From positions 1 to 64,000 of the forward strand of contig JASANE010019240.1 of assembly GCA_030248225.1 (NCBI GenBank): 64,000 nt of DNA, given 5' to 3'. Below are positions 12,801-25,569 of this stretch, piece after piece. The stretch comes from Trileptium ribeirensis. Its lineage: Eukaryota > Nematoda > Enoplea > Enoplida > Thoracostomopsidae. The translations under genes and the position numbers were made by a program. Each line of letters opens with the position of its first letter. Positions within the stretch are counted from its first letter, which is position 1. The notes beneath the pieces were generated by a model that was not told where the DNA came from, did no database searches, and saw only the letters and a list, made by a program, of their open reading frames with translations.

Positions 12801-12881
12801 GTTGCAACGTGGCCGAGTGTTCTAATCGCTGTGCTTTACCACCAATCCAAAATTGGGGCGTGTGAAACTCTCGTCGGCACC
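12801..12881 (+). repeat. tRNA-derived SINE head in right arm of palindrome 1
   Basis: Mirror partner of the copy at 7539-7620, one base shorter. The A box TGGCCGAGTG is kept, and the B-box region reads GTGTGAAACTC. The 3' TCGTCGGCACC is the same. The two copies were duplicated together with the arms. Confidence 0.6.
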
Positions 12882-13617
12882 TAACTTATTTATTTGAATA
12901 ATTTTTTCCCAAGCAAATAAATGATGCTCATAACACATAAAATCATTATGGGACTTAACATAACAGAAAAAAATGATTAAAGTCTTTGCAATGTCGTTTA
13001 TTACTGATGTGAATTATATATGTAATGAACATATGCCAAAGCCGAGACTATCATGCTGGTCGACAAATATTAACGAGCTGAACTATAGAAGCATAGATCA
13101 CAATATAATAGGTTCCAGGGTAAACCCTTGAACCTCAAATTGTAGAATCCCCACAGTTTGCGCGCATCATCTAGCACTTAGCGAATGGCATTCAATATTT
13201 TGATAAAATATACACGTGTACCGCGTTTTAGTAATAAAATTGATTCTCTTTGCATTATTGCTTTCGAATCATATAGTCACATATCTTTTCTGTTAGGGTT
13301 AATTTTATCGCACAATTAACTGGCCCATATCATTTTATATGACGTTATATCATTACAAAAAAGAACAGCTTTTAGTACGAGAGCACCTCGACTTAGGCGT
13401 ATACTTAGTATGTTCATGCACAAAAGCTTAGATATGGTTTAAATTTTAGTCTCAGGCCGAGTTAAAATTATTCATAGCAATACGTAACTGAACCAAGTAA
13501 TAACGTATTGCTTGTAAAGAATCGTTTTTTGACTTAGTATCATATTCCATTTTATTATTCACCTGCCTTGGCTTTTAGAATATATGAGAATCTCCTTATG
13601 TTTATGGAAAAAGGAAT

Positions 13618-13910
13618 TTTATTTTTTTTGACGAATTAGATTTTTTACTTTAATAATATATTTTTGACGAATTAGATTTTTTACTTTAATAATATATTGA
13701 TAACTCACAACAATTAGCAGACTCTCTCTAGACTCAGATAACTTTTTAACAACCGTATTATAGTTTATTCACATTAAGAGCAATTTTATAGGACATAGCT
13801 TACGAAAAATTTCAGAAAAAGATATAGATATTTTAACGAACCGATAATATTTTATTCGCATTAAGAGCAATTTCTAGGACAAAACTTATCAAAATTTCAG
13901 TTAAATGTGT
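13618..13910. repeat. Subterminal tandem repeats, left arm of palindrome 2
   Basis: TTTTTGACGAATTAGATTTT followed by TTACTTTAATAATATA occurs twice in tandem (~13626-13698). A second pair shares TTATTC.CATTAAGAGCAATTT and TTTCAG, with copies near 13765 and 13855. Tandem repeats near the outer tips of long arms are typical of foldback elements. The right arm has the matching set. Confidence 0.85.
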
Positions 13911-16149
13911 AGCCATTTTTCTATAAGGACGATTCTTTCTCTAAGCCTTTGCCCCAAATATACGTGTAATGTACATGTACTTACCTTAGCGTGATTTTTA
14001 GCATTAATTAAAAGTTTCGTGACTACAAATCTTGTTTTGCAATACCGTTGGGTTTAAATTCTAGGAATAAGAGCAGTAACTTGCTGCTGTTGGGCTTATT
14101 GAGTTGAGTTTTAAACATTAGAAAATTTCACATGGCAAAGGCACGAAACATTAAAATGGCATACACAATTGTGATGGTATAAAACGATATATTTAGGGTT
14201 CTCGCGAGAAAAAATTATTTTCTACCCTCTCAATTGGCACGAAACTATATCTGAGAAAACATATGCACTCAAACAAAGTCGATCTGGATGGCCATCGAAC
14301 CGGAGCCTAGTTCGAAAGTTATAAAGTACCACCATCTCAGATTTCTAAAAATAGGTACAGGAATTTCGAAAGAATTTTAAAATCTATTTTTACCCCATTG
14401 AGCACAAAGACGCCACTGCATACACTAGATGGCCATTAAACCGGAGCCTAGCCGAAGACAGACGGTAATGACTATAAAAAACACATATCTAAAGGACACG
14501 CTAGCAGAACATAAAGTCTGAAGTTTAGGATTTTTACTGAGGGCCCAACAAAATCACGGAAACAATATAAGATCTCCCCTATGACCACCCGACCAATCCT
14601 GCTTGTTCCCAACACCTGTCGTACTGCCTCTACTGGTCAGTGATTGTCGGTCTGATTGAAATAACAAAGAGAAACTCACTCAGACCGGAACACGCTCTAC
14701 GGTGTAGAGGCTCCTCTTAGCTCCTGGCACAGTGCGGGCGACAGGAGACACTTGTTTTGCAAGTGTCTGGTGAACATCGTTAGTAAATTTGAAAGCGCTG
14801 TTCTCAGGGTCCCAACAAGCAGCAGTAGATTTTTGAGAAAATGAATGTAGTCACCCGCCTAGGACCATCAAAGACTAAACATCTAACTTAGAAAAATTTT
14901 GAAAAATCTCTTTTAAACACCTTTAACTGTTTTTAACCCCCCTTTAGCTTGCTTTAACAGATAATTTTTGCTCCTTTTTTTACATATACCTTTTTAGTAC
15001 CTAAATTAATTCTAGGCGGACTGAACGTCAAGACGTGTTGACAATGACCCACGTTTAGATTGAGAGCGACGATCTTTAAGATGTTTAGTATTACATAGGT
15101 TGGAAACCGTACCAAAATTGAGTCAGGGATTATACTTTCCCATTCTCACAAATTTTCCCATTCATGTAGTAATTAGCAAATTTAAATAATGCTTACTTCA
15201 CCATATCACAAACTATACTGGCTGGAACCAAGCTTATGCCTGATGCCAGCTTCATACGCCTGGCGATATCTATCCTTTTTGAGAATTTGACGGGATGACC
15301 CTAAAAGTAGTAATGCACATGACAACAACATCATCTCAAACTTTCGGAAATTTTCAATTCGCGTTCCATTAATTTAAACATAATTGATTGGTTGACCAGT
15401 AAACTAACTTGGTTAGAACAACCCACTGTCCTATATGTCACGGAATACAGCTCCGAACGTCATACCAGCAATCAAAATTTAAGAACTGCATTAAATTTTA
15501 TGGTTGTAAAATTGTAGATAGTTATTTTGGTCACTCTGTTACAATAGGTATTAATCGTTGCCATTACATGATCAGCTACGCCGTGATTATATATATCGGC
15601 AAAATAATCTATAAACCATATTTTAATGCTAACGCCAGATATAGATACGTAACAACGCAATGAAAATACCGTCAAAATATAAACACATTATACACGCCTA
15701 GAGTATTTAGTATAACGAAATCATAAAATATGTTCTAACCCAGTTACCCTAAATTATAAATTTATGCATACATATGTCATTACACAAACATGGGGAGAGA
15801 TAGATCTGCACACACCAAACGCACACGTTACACACTGTCATTGAGTTTTGCTCCCTTTAGCTTTTTTATAGCTTCAAAATGATCACCTACTTCTGTGAAG
15901 ACAGTCATGATACCGTGCATTTTTGCATCGATTTCAAAAGTTTACCAAGTTTGGGCTTTATATTATCTCTATCCTAGGTTCCGTTTCCTATTATGGGTCC
16001 GGTGGAGGTTGACTTGAAAAACTGTAACAACAAAAGGGCGAATAATAATACTTCTGCTATCGCTAAACCGATAAGATAAACGCAACTAGTTGATTTTTGA
16101 TTTTTAATTTGGTAAATCTTTCTGTCCAGATATGTTTGTAAAGCTAAGT
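13911..16149. other. Outer part of left arm, no gene recognised
   Basis: AT-rich sequence between the subterminal repeats and the Ty3/gypsy relic. GATGGCCATCGAACCGGAGC (near 14289) has a diverged direct partner near 14428. A block around 14218-14258 is unlike its mirror (~31262-31320), a local patch of difference between the arms. Open frames at 15409-15675 have no family signature. Confidence 0.5.
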
Positions 16150-19100
16150 CCACTCCACAGATATAAATTACTTATTTTCGCGAATTGTGTTTTCTCGAAA
16201 ATTTGTTGAATAAATTTACTATACTTTGGGTATCAGCCCTAAAGTTATCCTCAAAAAAATTTCTGACATTTACTAAATTGGGCAAAATAAATTTTAAACC
16301 CCGGCCAAGACTGGTTTATAGTTAACACGGGGTCAAACTGTTGAAAGATAAGACTTTCAGAAACATGTGTTTCATTAGAATAAGCCATAAAACCGCAGTC
16401 ATGTTGTCGAGTTGGGAGTGTTATTTGGCCCAAGTCAGGCCACAGCCACACGATGTCCTAATAACACACTGGGTACAGGATTCAAAGTTTGGGCACCTTC
16501 CCATCACAAAATAAACGCCAGTCAAAATGCGCAGCTGACATAAACCAAAAACCTTCTGTAAAGGTTGAAAGTCTGAAGCGGGTCCCTATCTTTCGTTATT
16601 ACAACATCACAGTATTTAGGTATATCCCCATTTTAACTAAAGAACTCGATTTCACAAACTTTACTAACATCAGAGATAATTTGGAGTACCGTTGGACATC
16701 TAAAATACTTTGACCCGATACAGTTAATAAGTTGTTCTCTCTTCAATAAAAAGACTTGACATCAACCTGTAAGTCATATTTAGGGTTGACGTGCATGTAA
16801 ACATTGTCGCCTAGGTCTATTTGGCCATGTTTAATTCCCAAGAGGTTAAATTCCATATTTTCACGCGCACTTGGTATTTTTAAAGCTACAACCAAACATT
16901 CTGAAGCCGAATATTTATACTGCCTTTACGATTGGTATAGTATAATACTTGTTTATTTCAATGGGGTTGTACAATAAGGATATGCCGCTTTCCGAAACTT
17001 TACCATTAAGATATACAAGGGTCTGCTTAAAGGTGGGAGAACATTAGGCGAAATATACCCGGTTTTTCAAAGTGACCCAAGGCGTTTACTAAACCATAGA
17101 TGCCCTCAATTTGTTCATTCCACAAGAAAAACACCGTATCAGGTCCGCGTTGAAATTCACTTCCACAATTGAACTGATTGTTTTAAGGCGACCTCAAGAG
17201 ACATAATCGAATTTCTAAAGCCGTCTTGTACTTCGCCTAGCTTAACTGTTAAATTTGAAATAACATCAATTCGTTTATCTTCATTTTGCTTTAGTTATCA
17301 ATCAAAATCAAAAAGAGATTAATCGGTCATTAACTCTAACTATTTCTGATGATACACGGGTTACTCTACTTGTTAAGTGAATAAAGGCTTCTCCTGACCT
17401 TAGAAGCTTCAGCACCTGCTCCTGAATTACAGCCTCCAAAAATAGACTCTATACGGCAGGCCAATCCACTTTAAAATGCCTCTTGTCATTTCGATGACGG
17501 TTTTTATGTGATTTTGTTAAAAATTTCAAGTTTTTATCAAGTATTTCCAATTTATTTTTAGTCCTGCTATAAGTGGAAATGGCCTTATTCCTGTTTACTG
17601 ACATGTCACAGAATTGTCTTAAGAGAAAACCTAAAGGTTTTGAAGTATTTTGATGACCCACATTGAAACATGAGGGTGATAAGTTTGGGTCATTAAAATC
17701 GTTTGAAAATTCATCGTCCAAGGGTAACGCGTTATGATTCGGTGAGACTTCTTGACTTTCCTTCGGGTGTCGGTCTGAAGTAGTACATTCTACATTCAGC
17801 AGGTTTGGGATGTCTTCATCCACATCTTTTTCGACACTATCTTTTTCTCGCGCTGAATTGTCAAAATTTAGGCACACTCATCCAAATCTGCGCCATTTCC
17901 AGCCCCTAAAATATGGATAGGTTTTATATCACCGAAGCAGGGTTTACAAAAATTTATATGCACAATTTTATCAGGTTTAACCCCTTTACATGGCCTTATG
18001 CGAAAATTTACGTCGCTGGGAAATTCAATGACTCGGTAGGGCCCATGCCAGAGATGGCACAATTTGGGAGTTTTTCCTTTCTTAACGGCTGGGCAATAGT
18101 ACTATATTCGTTTTTCCAATTGTAATTATGATGGGAGACAGTTTTGTTATGGTATTTTCGCTGTTTAAGCTGAGCCCGGATATATTTTCGGCAGTTGGTT
18201 TTCGAGCCAATTCAACACCAGACACTAGGGTTTCTCGATAACCTTCCAGCGCGTCGATTTGCTGTAGACTGTAGCATCCTAGTCCTCTCAATACCAAGGC
18301 GGGGACCACGGCCATAAAGTAGAAAGAATGGTGTCTCCTTAGCGGACTCATGTGTAGCGGTACGGTAAGCAAATGATACGAAATTCAAATACTTGTCCCA
18401 ATCTGTGTGTGCGGTCTTAACGTAATGAGAAAGCATTGTAATCAAAGTTTTGTTTAACTGCTCACACTGACCATCTGTAGAAGGTCTATATGGAGAAGTA
18501 TTTAGTTTCCTAGTGCCGGTAAAATGGCATATCCATCGGATTAGTCCACTCATAAAGTTAGAACTACGGTCGGATCATAATTTGGATGGAGCCTAGATGC
18601 CGACACATAACCTTCTCAACTACTAGTCTAGCTATAGTCTCAATTGTTATATCTGGAACTGCGAAAGCGTCGACCCATTTCGTTAAATACACGGTAAACA
18701 CAACTATGTGTTTATTCCCTCGTGCTGTTTGCTTAAGGGGACCCACACAATCCACTGCCAAAATATCAAAGGTTTTGACGTAACAGGTATTGAATGGAGG
18801 GTACTTTAACTTCCATCCCCGGGCCCTTTTTCGTAGTACAAAATACACACGAATAACACCAATTTTTGATATCATTATACATAGAATTCCAGTAAAAGCG
18901 TTCCCGTACTTTTGTGAAAGTCCGATCAAATCCCACTGTGTACACCCCGAGTAGGTCATCATGAAAAGATTCCATAATCTCGGGACGTAGGATTTTAGGG
19001 GCCACCACTTGGTAACAAACCTTAGTTCTACGGTTAGACCTCTTTTCTTTCCAAATATGGTGCAGCAGTCCGTTAAGAATTATAAAATTTTCATACCTGT

Positions 19101-19960
19101 GATCATTCTCTTCCTTACCACCATCTTTGGTGACATTTTGCAGATAGTCAATAATAATTCGTAATTCAACATCACAGTGTTGCAAATTCGCATATTCTTC
19201 TCGGTGTCCCAGGAATCTTGATTGCTTGCTGGACGACTCGCACACGCACCTGAAGTATTAAGTACCGTTATACAACTTATCTTTTCAACCAGGGGAAAAT
19301 ATAATTGATCATCATCTTCGTCTTCCTGATTACTGTCACAGCAGAATAACATTTGACTCCGAGATAGTGCACCACTGTTCGCATGGAATTTTCCTGGTCG
19401 ATGTTGCACTTTATAATCAAATTCAGATAAAAGTAATGACCATCTTAGGAGTCTGCCGTTTCGGAAAAATTCATTAATCATCTTAAGACTGAATGATCTG
19501 TCACTACTTTAAATTTTTCACCGAGCGGGTAGTTTCGAAAATATTTAATAGCACAGACTACCCATGGCCTTCTTTTTCCGTTATGGCGTAGTTTCTTTCT
19601 GCAGGGCCAACGTTCTGGAGGCATACGCCACCACAAGCTCTAACCCATCATAGTCTTACGACAATACAGCCCCAAGCCTTTCGCTGCAAGCATTTGTTAT
19701 CAAAATAAATTGTTTTTCAAAATTAGGACTTTTTAAAATCGGTTCTTGAATAAGATCTGTTTTTAAATCTTCAAAGGCATTTTGACACTCAGGGGTCCAA
19801 CTAATACAGTACTTTTTTAAAAAAAATATTTAATGCAGATGCCCTGCAGTATCGACCTATCGAATTTGAGTGCAATCCGCGGGTTAAAGAATCTGCTAGG
19901 TTTCTGGGCCGGGATAAAAGTTTATGTAAGTCGGTGCACGCTGAGATTAAGTTTAGTTTT
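16150..19960 (-). pseudogene. Ty3/gypsy retroelement, 5'-truncated and broken, left-arm copy
   Basis: Read on the minus strand, the order is that of a Ty3/gypsy (Metaviridae) element. It has an RT-connection/RNase H part (~19830-19360), an HHCC zinc-binding domain (~19070-18820), an integrase core (~18790-18210) with Asp in AVDCVGP, Asp in the LLSD-type motif and Glu in TDGQCEQ, and a GPY/F module (HGPYRV, ~18050). An envelope-like region follows (17877-16200). Gag, protease and most of the reverse transcriptase are missing, and no LTRs were identified. Frameshifts and stops interrupt every domain. A third-ORF envelope is typical of errantivirus-like insect or invertebrate gypsy elements. This copy keeps RNase H frames better than its mirror, while the integrase core is better in the mirror. 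Confidence 0.85.
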
Positions 19961-22357
19961 GCAATCGGTGATCAAGCAATGTGACCCGCTATAATATACA
20001 ATATGTGAACGTTACCATATGACCTGCAGTTTTATACTATAAAATAAAATGTGAGCGTTTCCGGCTTTGTTTACAAATACTAACCGTGATCAAATCTGTT
20101 TTTGTCAAATTGTTTGACTACCAATGGTTAACCCAGCCTAAGTGGTAAGATTACTATTGTTCGTCATACTCCATCGCAGATTCTGTATGGGGTAATCTTC
20201 ATTTCAGTACAAGCACATATATAATGTATGTAACTGTGTATCAGTTTCAGATTCAAAATCTCGCAAATCCGTGGTCACATTAGCAATCGCTGTGTGGCGT
20301 ATGATCATGTAAGTGTTGAATTAAGGATACGATCATTATTTAAGTGTGGAACTATAAGTATTTTTACAGTTTTCATGTTCATAATAAAAAGTTTTTGCAT
20401 TAGTTTAAATAAATCGTCACATACGCTATTCCTGACCTGTGCATTTTTATGCAACTGACCAAATGCACTATGTTTGCACAAAAACAAACCCTGATCCAAA
20501 ATGGACATGCATATATATACAATTACATAAGCAAATTTATTTATACATTTACAATATTTGTATTACTCTATATTTAGTTCATTGTGTATCTATATATAAT
20601 ACGGTTTTCACCGTTTTGGTTTCATTTCGGAAACTTCTTGGAACGAACTTAGGTATCTTCGTACAGCTTCTTTGTTTCAGTTATCTTACAGTTCTGAAAT
20701 AGTTTTTCTGGTAACATGCGAAAATATGAATATACATAATTTTCTTAAAATATTCGGAAAAAATTCTTTTCTCCCTCTGTTCGTCACAACTTTTCACCAG
20801 ATTGATGGATTTTCGCAATATTTTTTTCGGTGCGCAATGAAATATTGTGCATCTAACTTTGTATTTGCATTCTTACATGACTTCCTGCCTAAATTTTCAC
20901 AAAATTCACGAATTGCAGCCTAATTTTGGCCATTTGGGTCACCCCACATTTTATTTTATAACTCTTTCCAGAGGTATCGGATCGAAAAATGCAGGCCACC
21001 AAGCAGAATATTCTTCACGAGCTACAAATTTTTGATGCACATTTTTTGTTAGCGCATGTGTTTTCGCGCTATGAACCAAAGTTTAAAAAATAATCCTGTA
21101 AAAGTGAAATTTAATTTTAACAAAGCAGGTTTTTGCTTATTGGATGTGAACGATAAATTTATAGCGTTATATAACCCGTTAAAAACGTTAGTTTTGTTTT
21201 TTTAATGCCACATTGGGCCTGTGGGAAAGTTTGGTAAACCTTGGCTCCAAATATAGTCATTTTGCCACTGTTTCAATCTATGATGAAGTGATGCACGTAT
21301 GTCATTAGAATGTGTCTTCAGGTTTTCGTTGCTGCTGAAACGATAAAAGCAGCAACTGTGTTTGCGAGTAGTATGTATGAACTAAATGAGGTGTTGGGGC
21401 ACTACAACACAAACCGCTGTTCAAACCATACTTTTTTCTTAAAATTTGTGACTAAATTTCAAAAGTTTTTGTGCATTTTGAAGTATTGCCGTTTTATTGG
21501 GATTTCAATGGGCTCAGGCACCTGAATTTTAAACAACGAGTCGGTAAGCGCAAGAGTAGCCATTACTGCATTCGATTCTGCTCGCTGTACGAGTTACTGA
21601 TATAAATATGCAAACGTATCTTAAAGCAATATGGTTACGTGTATATACAGATGAGCTTTCACCGGTGGAATTCCCAGCTAACCCGAAGGCTGATATTTCC
21701 TTAATAAATGTAAAAAACAGAACGTGTAAGGGAACAGCTGTCGTTGCCGATTCTCCTTGTTATGCGAGTTACAAGCATAGATAGATATGCATGCGGATGT
21801 ATTTTAAAGCAACATCGTTACGTGTATCCAGGTGCTCTTTAACACAATGGAATACTCAAGTACCCTTGTAAGAAAACATCCAAGTACCCTTGTAAGAAAA
21901 CATCTGACAGCCTGCCACCTAGCTACATTATGTAATAATTCAAATATGCTTAAGAAACCAATGACAATATGCTTTAGTAACTCCATATTTAGCCATCGGC
22001 ATCACAGCATTGCTTTGGCATACCCGAAAATAATAAAGGACACAACTTGGGAAGTACATAACGATTAAAAATGCTTTTTATCCTTTTATTAAAACTTGCT
22101 GTGCTTACGAAATGGTGCATTTTTATGCATTCCTTCCACTAAAAGGCTCAGAAAGTTTGAAAATAATGTATAGTTAAGTCTGCTCATAAGAACGGAACCT
22201 AATAAACAGATGGGGTTATAAATTTAGAGAACGCCAGTGTTACTTCTGCCCGGACCCCCGGACAAAGCATCTATAGCCAGTCGGCTTTCGAATACTAGTA
22301 TATATCTATGTCTAGTCTATATAAGTATATATTACTATTACTAAAAGCTTTTTGAAT
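19961..22357. other. Inner left arm of palindrome 2, no gene recognised
   Basis: AT-rich sequence mirrored at ~23131-25560. It contains a 24-bp direct duplication (AAGTACCCTTGTAAGAAAAC unit, near 21858 and 21882). Two diverged copies of a TTAAAGCAA.AT.GTTACGTGTAT segment lie near 21620 and 21804. No coding signature was seen. Confidence 0.5.
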
Positions 22358-22363
22358 TGTCTT

Positions 22364-23131
22364 TCACGAATCATCATTGCCTTCTAAACCTAATGGCCTA
22401 CAGTCGGCACAAATCCAGCGAATGAAGGAGACACATCGATACCATTCAACGCTAGTTTCGTAGTAATCAACGCCGCAAACATCGCATTCATTTTCGTCAA
22501 TAAAATTACTGGCACAGTCGTCGGTTGTGTCAGAGTCACTGGAGCCCTCATCGGCTGAAGATGAATTTGACTCCTCCAATGCGCAACGGCGTTTCTTCAG
22601 CGTTTTTCCTTTTCCCGTCAGACTCCTTACCAAACAGCTGCTTCCCCTTTTTGGTTGTCGGTGCATTAGCCATAGGTTTAGCTTTTGGTTTTGATTTCGC
22701 CGAGAGCGCTGCTGCTTCCTTATCGCGTAGGGCTGATATTGCTTCGTCGGACGTGATACTGTACTCGGATCCGCCTCACCGCCGAACCATAGTGCGTTTA
22801 CCAGATTTTGTTACAGCAGACCCCTTAAACACTTTTTTGACAGCATTAATCAGCACCTTGGTCGGAGTTGGCGGGCGTTATCGTTAAAGTGGCCGCGCTG
22901 GTGCTGGGTTCACTAGCTGCACTCGTACTTGGTTCATCTGCTGCATTGCTTCTTGGCTCAGCAGTTCCGCTGGTTCTGGCTCCGAATTGTCGCTATTGCT
23001 TTCTTCGGCATCAGTGGCTTCCGCGTTAGCCGACGTGACGGATACTTTTATTTTCTCAAGCGGAATTGCCGGTTTGTCTAACGGATAGGTTCCCGCCTTA
23101 ATAAAGCTACTGACGCACTGTTGTTTCGTGA
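22364..23131 (-). pseudogene. C-terminal remnant of a pogo/Tigger-type transposase in the palindrome 2 loop
   Basis: On the minus strand from ~23131, about 250 codons resemble the tail of jerky/Tigger-like DDE transposases. A segment SFIKAGTYPLDK recalls the conserved 'GF..(C/T)GI.P(L/F)' stretch after the catalytic core. An acidic Ser/Ala-rich linker with at least one frameshift and one in-frame TGA follows, then a terminal cysteine cluster (CDVCGVDYYE, WYRC, WICADC) like the PHD-type zinc finger ending many such transposases. The final stop lies at 22364-22366, at the arm boundary. The catalytic core is absent, so it cannot be active. It is much diverged from the transposases at 33-41 kb. 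Confidence 0.65.
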
Positions 23132-25560
23132 GAGACGATTCAAAAAGCTTTTAGTAATAGTAATATATACTTATATAGACTAGACATAGATATATACTAG
23201 TATTCGAAAGCCGACTGGCTATAGATGCTTTGTCCGGGGGTCCGGTAATAAGAACACTGGCGTTCTTATTAGGTACCCCATCCGTTCTTATTAGGTTCCG
23301 TTCTTATGAGCAGACTTAACTATACATTATTTCCAACTTCTTTTGAGCCTTTAGTGGAAGGAATGCATAAAAATGCACCATTTCGTAATAAATAGGCAAA
23401 TTTTAATAAAAGGATAAAAAGCATTTTTAATCGTTATGTACTTCCCAAGTTGTGTCCTTTATTATTTTCGGGTATGCCAAAGCAATGCTGTGATGCCGAT
23501 GGCTAAATATGGAGTTACTAAAGCATATTGTCATTGGTTTCTTAAGCATATTTGAATTATTACATAATGTAGCTAGGTGGCAGGCTGTCAGATGTTTTCT
23601 TACAAGGGTACTTGGATGTTTTCTTACAAGGGTACTTGAGTATTCCATCGGTTAAAGAGCACCTGTATATACACGTAACCATGTTGCTTTAAAATACATC
23701 CGCATGCATATCTATCTATGCTTGTAACTCGCATAACAAGGAGAATCGGCAACGACAGCTGTTTCCTTACACGTTCTGTTTTTCAAATTTATTAAGGAAA
23801 TGTCAGCCTTTGGGTTAGCTGGGAATTCCACCGGTGAAAGCGCATCTGTATATACACGTAACCATATTGCTTTAAGATACGTTTGCATATCTATATCAGT
23901 AACTCGTACAGCGAGCAGAATCGAATGCAGTATGGCTACTCTGCGCTTACCGACTCGTCGTTTAAAATTCAGGTGCCTGAGCCCATTGAAATCCCAATAA
24001 AACGGCAATACTTCAAAATGCACAAAAACTTTTGAAATTTAGTCACAAATTTTAAGAAAAAGTATGGTTTGAACAGTGGTTTGCGTTGTAGTGCCCCAAC
24101 ACCTCATTTAGTTCATACATACTACGCAAACACAGTTGCTGCTTTTATCGTTTCAGCAGCAACGAAAACCTGAAGACACATTCTAATGACATACGTGCAT
24201 CACTTCATCATAGATTGAAACAGTGGCAAAATGACTATATTTGGAGCCAAGGTTTACCAAACTTTCCCACAGGCCCAATGTGGCATTAAAAAAACAAAAC
24301 TAACGTTTTTAACGGGTTATATAACGCTATAAATTTATCGTTCACATCCAATAAGCAAAAACCTGCTTTGTTAAAATTAAATTTCACTTTTACAGGATTA
24401 TTTTTTAAACTTTGGTTCATAGCGCGAAAACACATGCGCTAACAAAAAATGTGCATCAAAAATTTGTAGCTCGTGAAGAATATTCTGCTTGGTGGCCTGC
24501 ATTTTTCGATCCGATACCTCTGGAAAGAGTTATAAAATAAAAATGTGGGTGAACCCAAATGGCCAAAATTAGGCTGCAATTCGTGAATTTTGTGAAAATT
24601 TAGGCAGGAAGTCATGTAAGAATGCAAATACAAAGTTAGATGCACAATATTTCATTGCGCACGAAAAAAATATTGCGAAAATCCATCAATCTGGTGAAAA
24701 GTTGTGACGAACAGAGGGAGAAAAGAATTTTTTCCGAATATTTTAAGAAAATTATGTATATTCATATTTTCGCATGTTACCAGAAAAACTATTTCAGAAC
24801 TGTAAGACAACTGAAACAAAGAAGCTGTACGAAGATACCTAAGTTCGTTCCAAGAAGTTTCCGAAATTAAACCAAAACGGTGAAAACCGTATTATATATA
24901 GATACACAATGAACTAAATATAGAGTAATACAAATATTGTAAATGTATAAATAAATTTGCTTATGTAATTGTATATATATGCATGTCCATTTTGGATCAG
25001 GGTTTGTTTTATTGCAAACATAGTGCATTTGGTCAGTTGCATAAAAATCCACAGTTAAGAATAGCGTATGTGACGATTTATTTAAACTAATGCAAAAACT
25101 TTTTATTATGAACATGAAAACTGTAAAAATACTTATAGTTCCACACTTAAATAATGATCGTATCCTTAATTCAACACTTACATGATCATACGCCACACAG
25201 CGATTGCTAATGTGACCACGGATTTGCGAGATTTTGAATCTGAAACTGATACACAGTTACATACATTATATATGTGCTTGTACTGAAATGAAGATTACCC
25301 CATACAGAATCTGCGATGGAGTATGACGAACAATAGTAATCTTACCACTTAGGCTGGGTTAACCATTGGTAGTCAAACAATTTGACAAAAACAGATTTGA
25401 TCACGGTTAGTATTTGTAAACAAAGCCGGAAACGCTCACATTTTATTTTATAGTATAAAACTGCAGGTCATATGGTAACGTTCACATATTGTATATTATA
25501 GCGGTTCACATTGCTTGATCACCGATTGCAAAACTAAACTTAATCTCAGCGTGCACCGAC
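23131..25560. other. Inner right arm of palindrome 2, no gene recognised
   Basis: Mirror image of 19961-22357, with small indels. For example, 23246-23290 differs from 22205-22245 and contains an extra GTTCTTATTAGGT-like duplication. No gene was recognised. Confidence 0.5.
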
Positions 25561-25569
25561 TTACATAAA

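Larger units (their letters stand above)
6963..13456. mobile_element. Palindrome 1: foldback-type element, ~1.8-kb arms, 2.9-kb loop
   Basis: The left arm 6963-~8762 is the reverse complement of ~11656-13456. The outer ends are CCTGAGACTAAAATTTAAAC and its inverse. Coordinate sums of paired bases stay at ~20419 along the arm, so few indels separate the arms, although many substitutions do. The long arms, the loop filled with further repeats and the absence of a transposase suggest a foldback or non-autonomous element. No clear target duplication was seen: left flank TTAAGCAG, right flank CCGAGTTA. It could also be a plain inverted duplication. Confidence 0.85.

Noticed and set aside
14580..14885. 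Possible gene mirrored at 30647-30960 (101-codon frame)
   Set aside because: The frame is open only in the right arm and broken in the left; no domain recognised.
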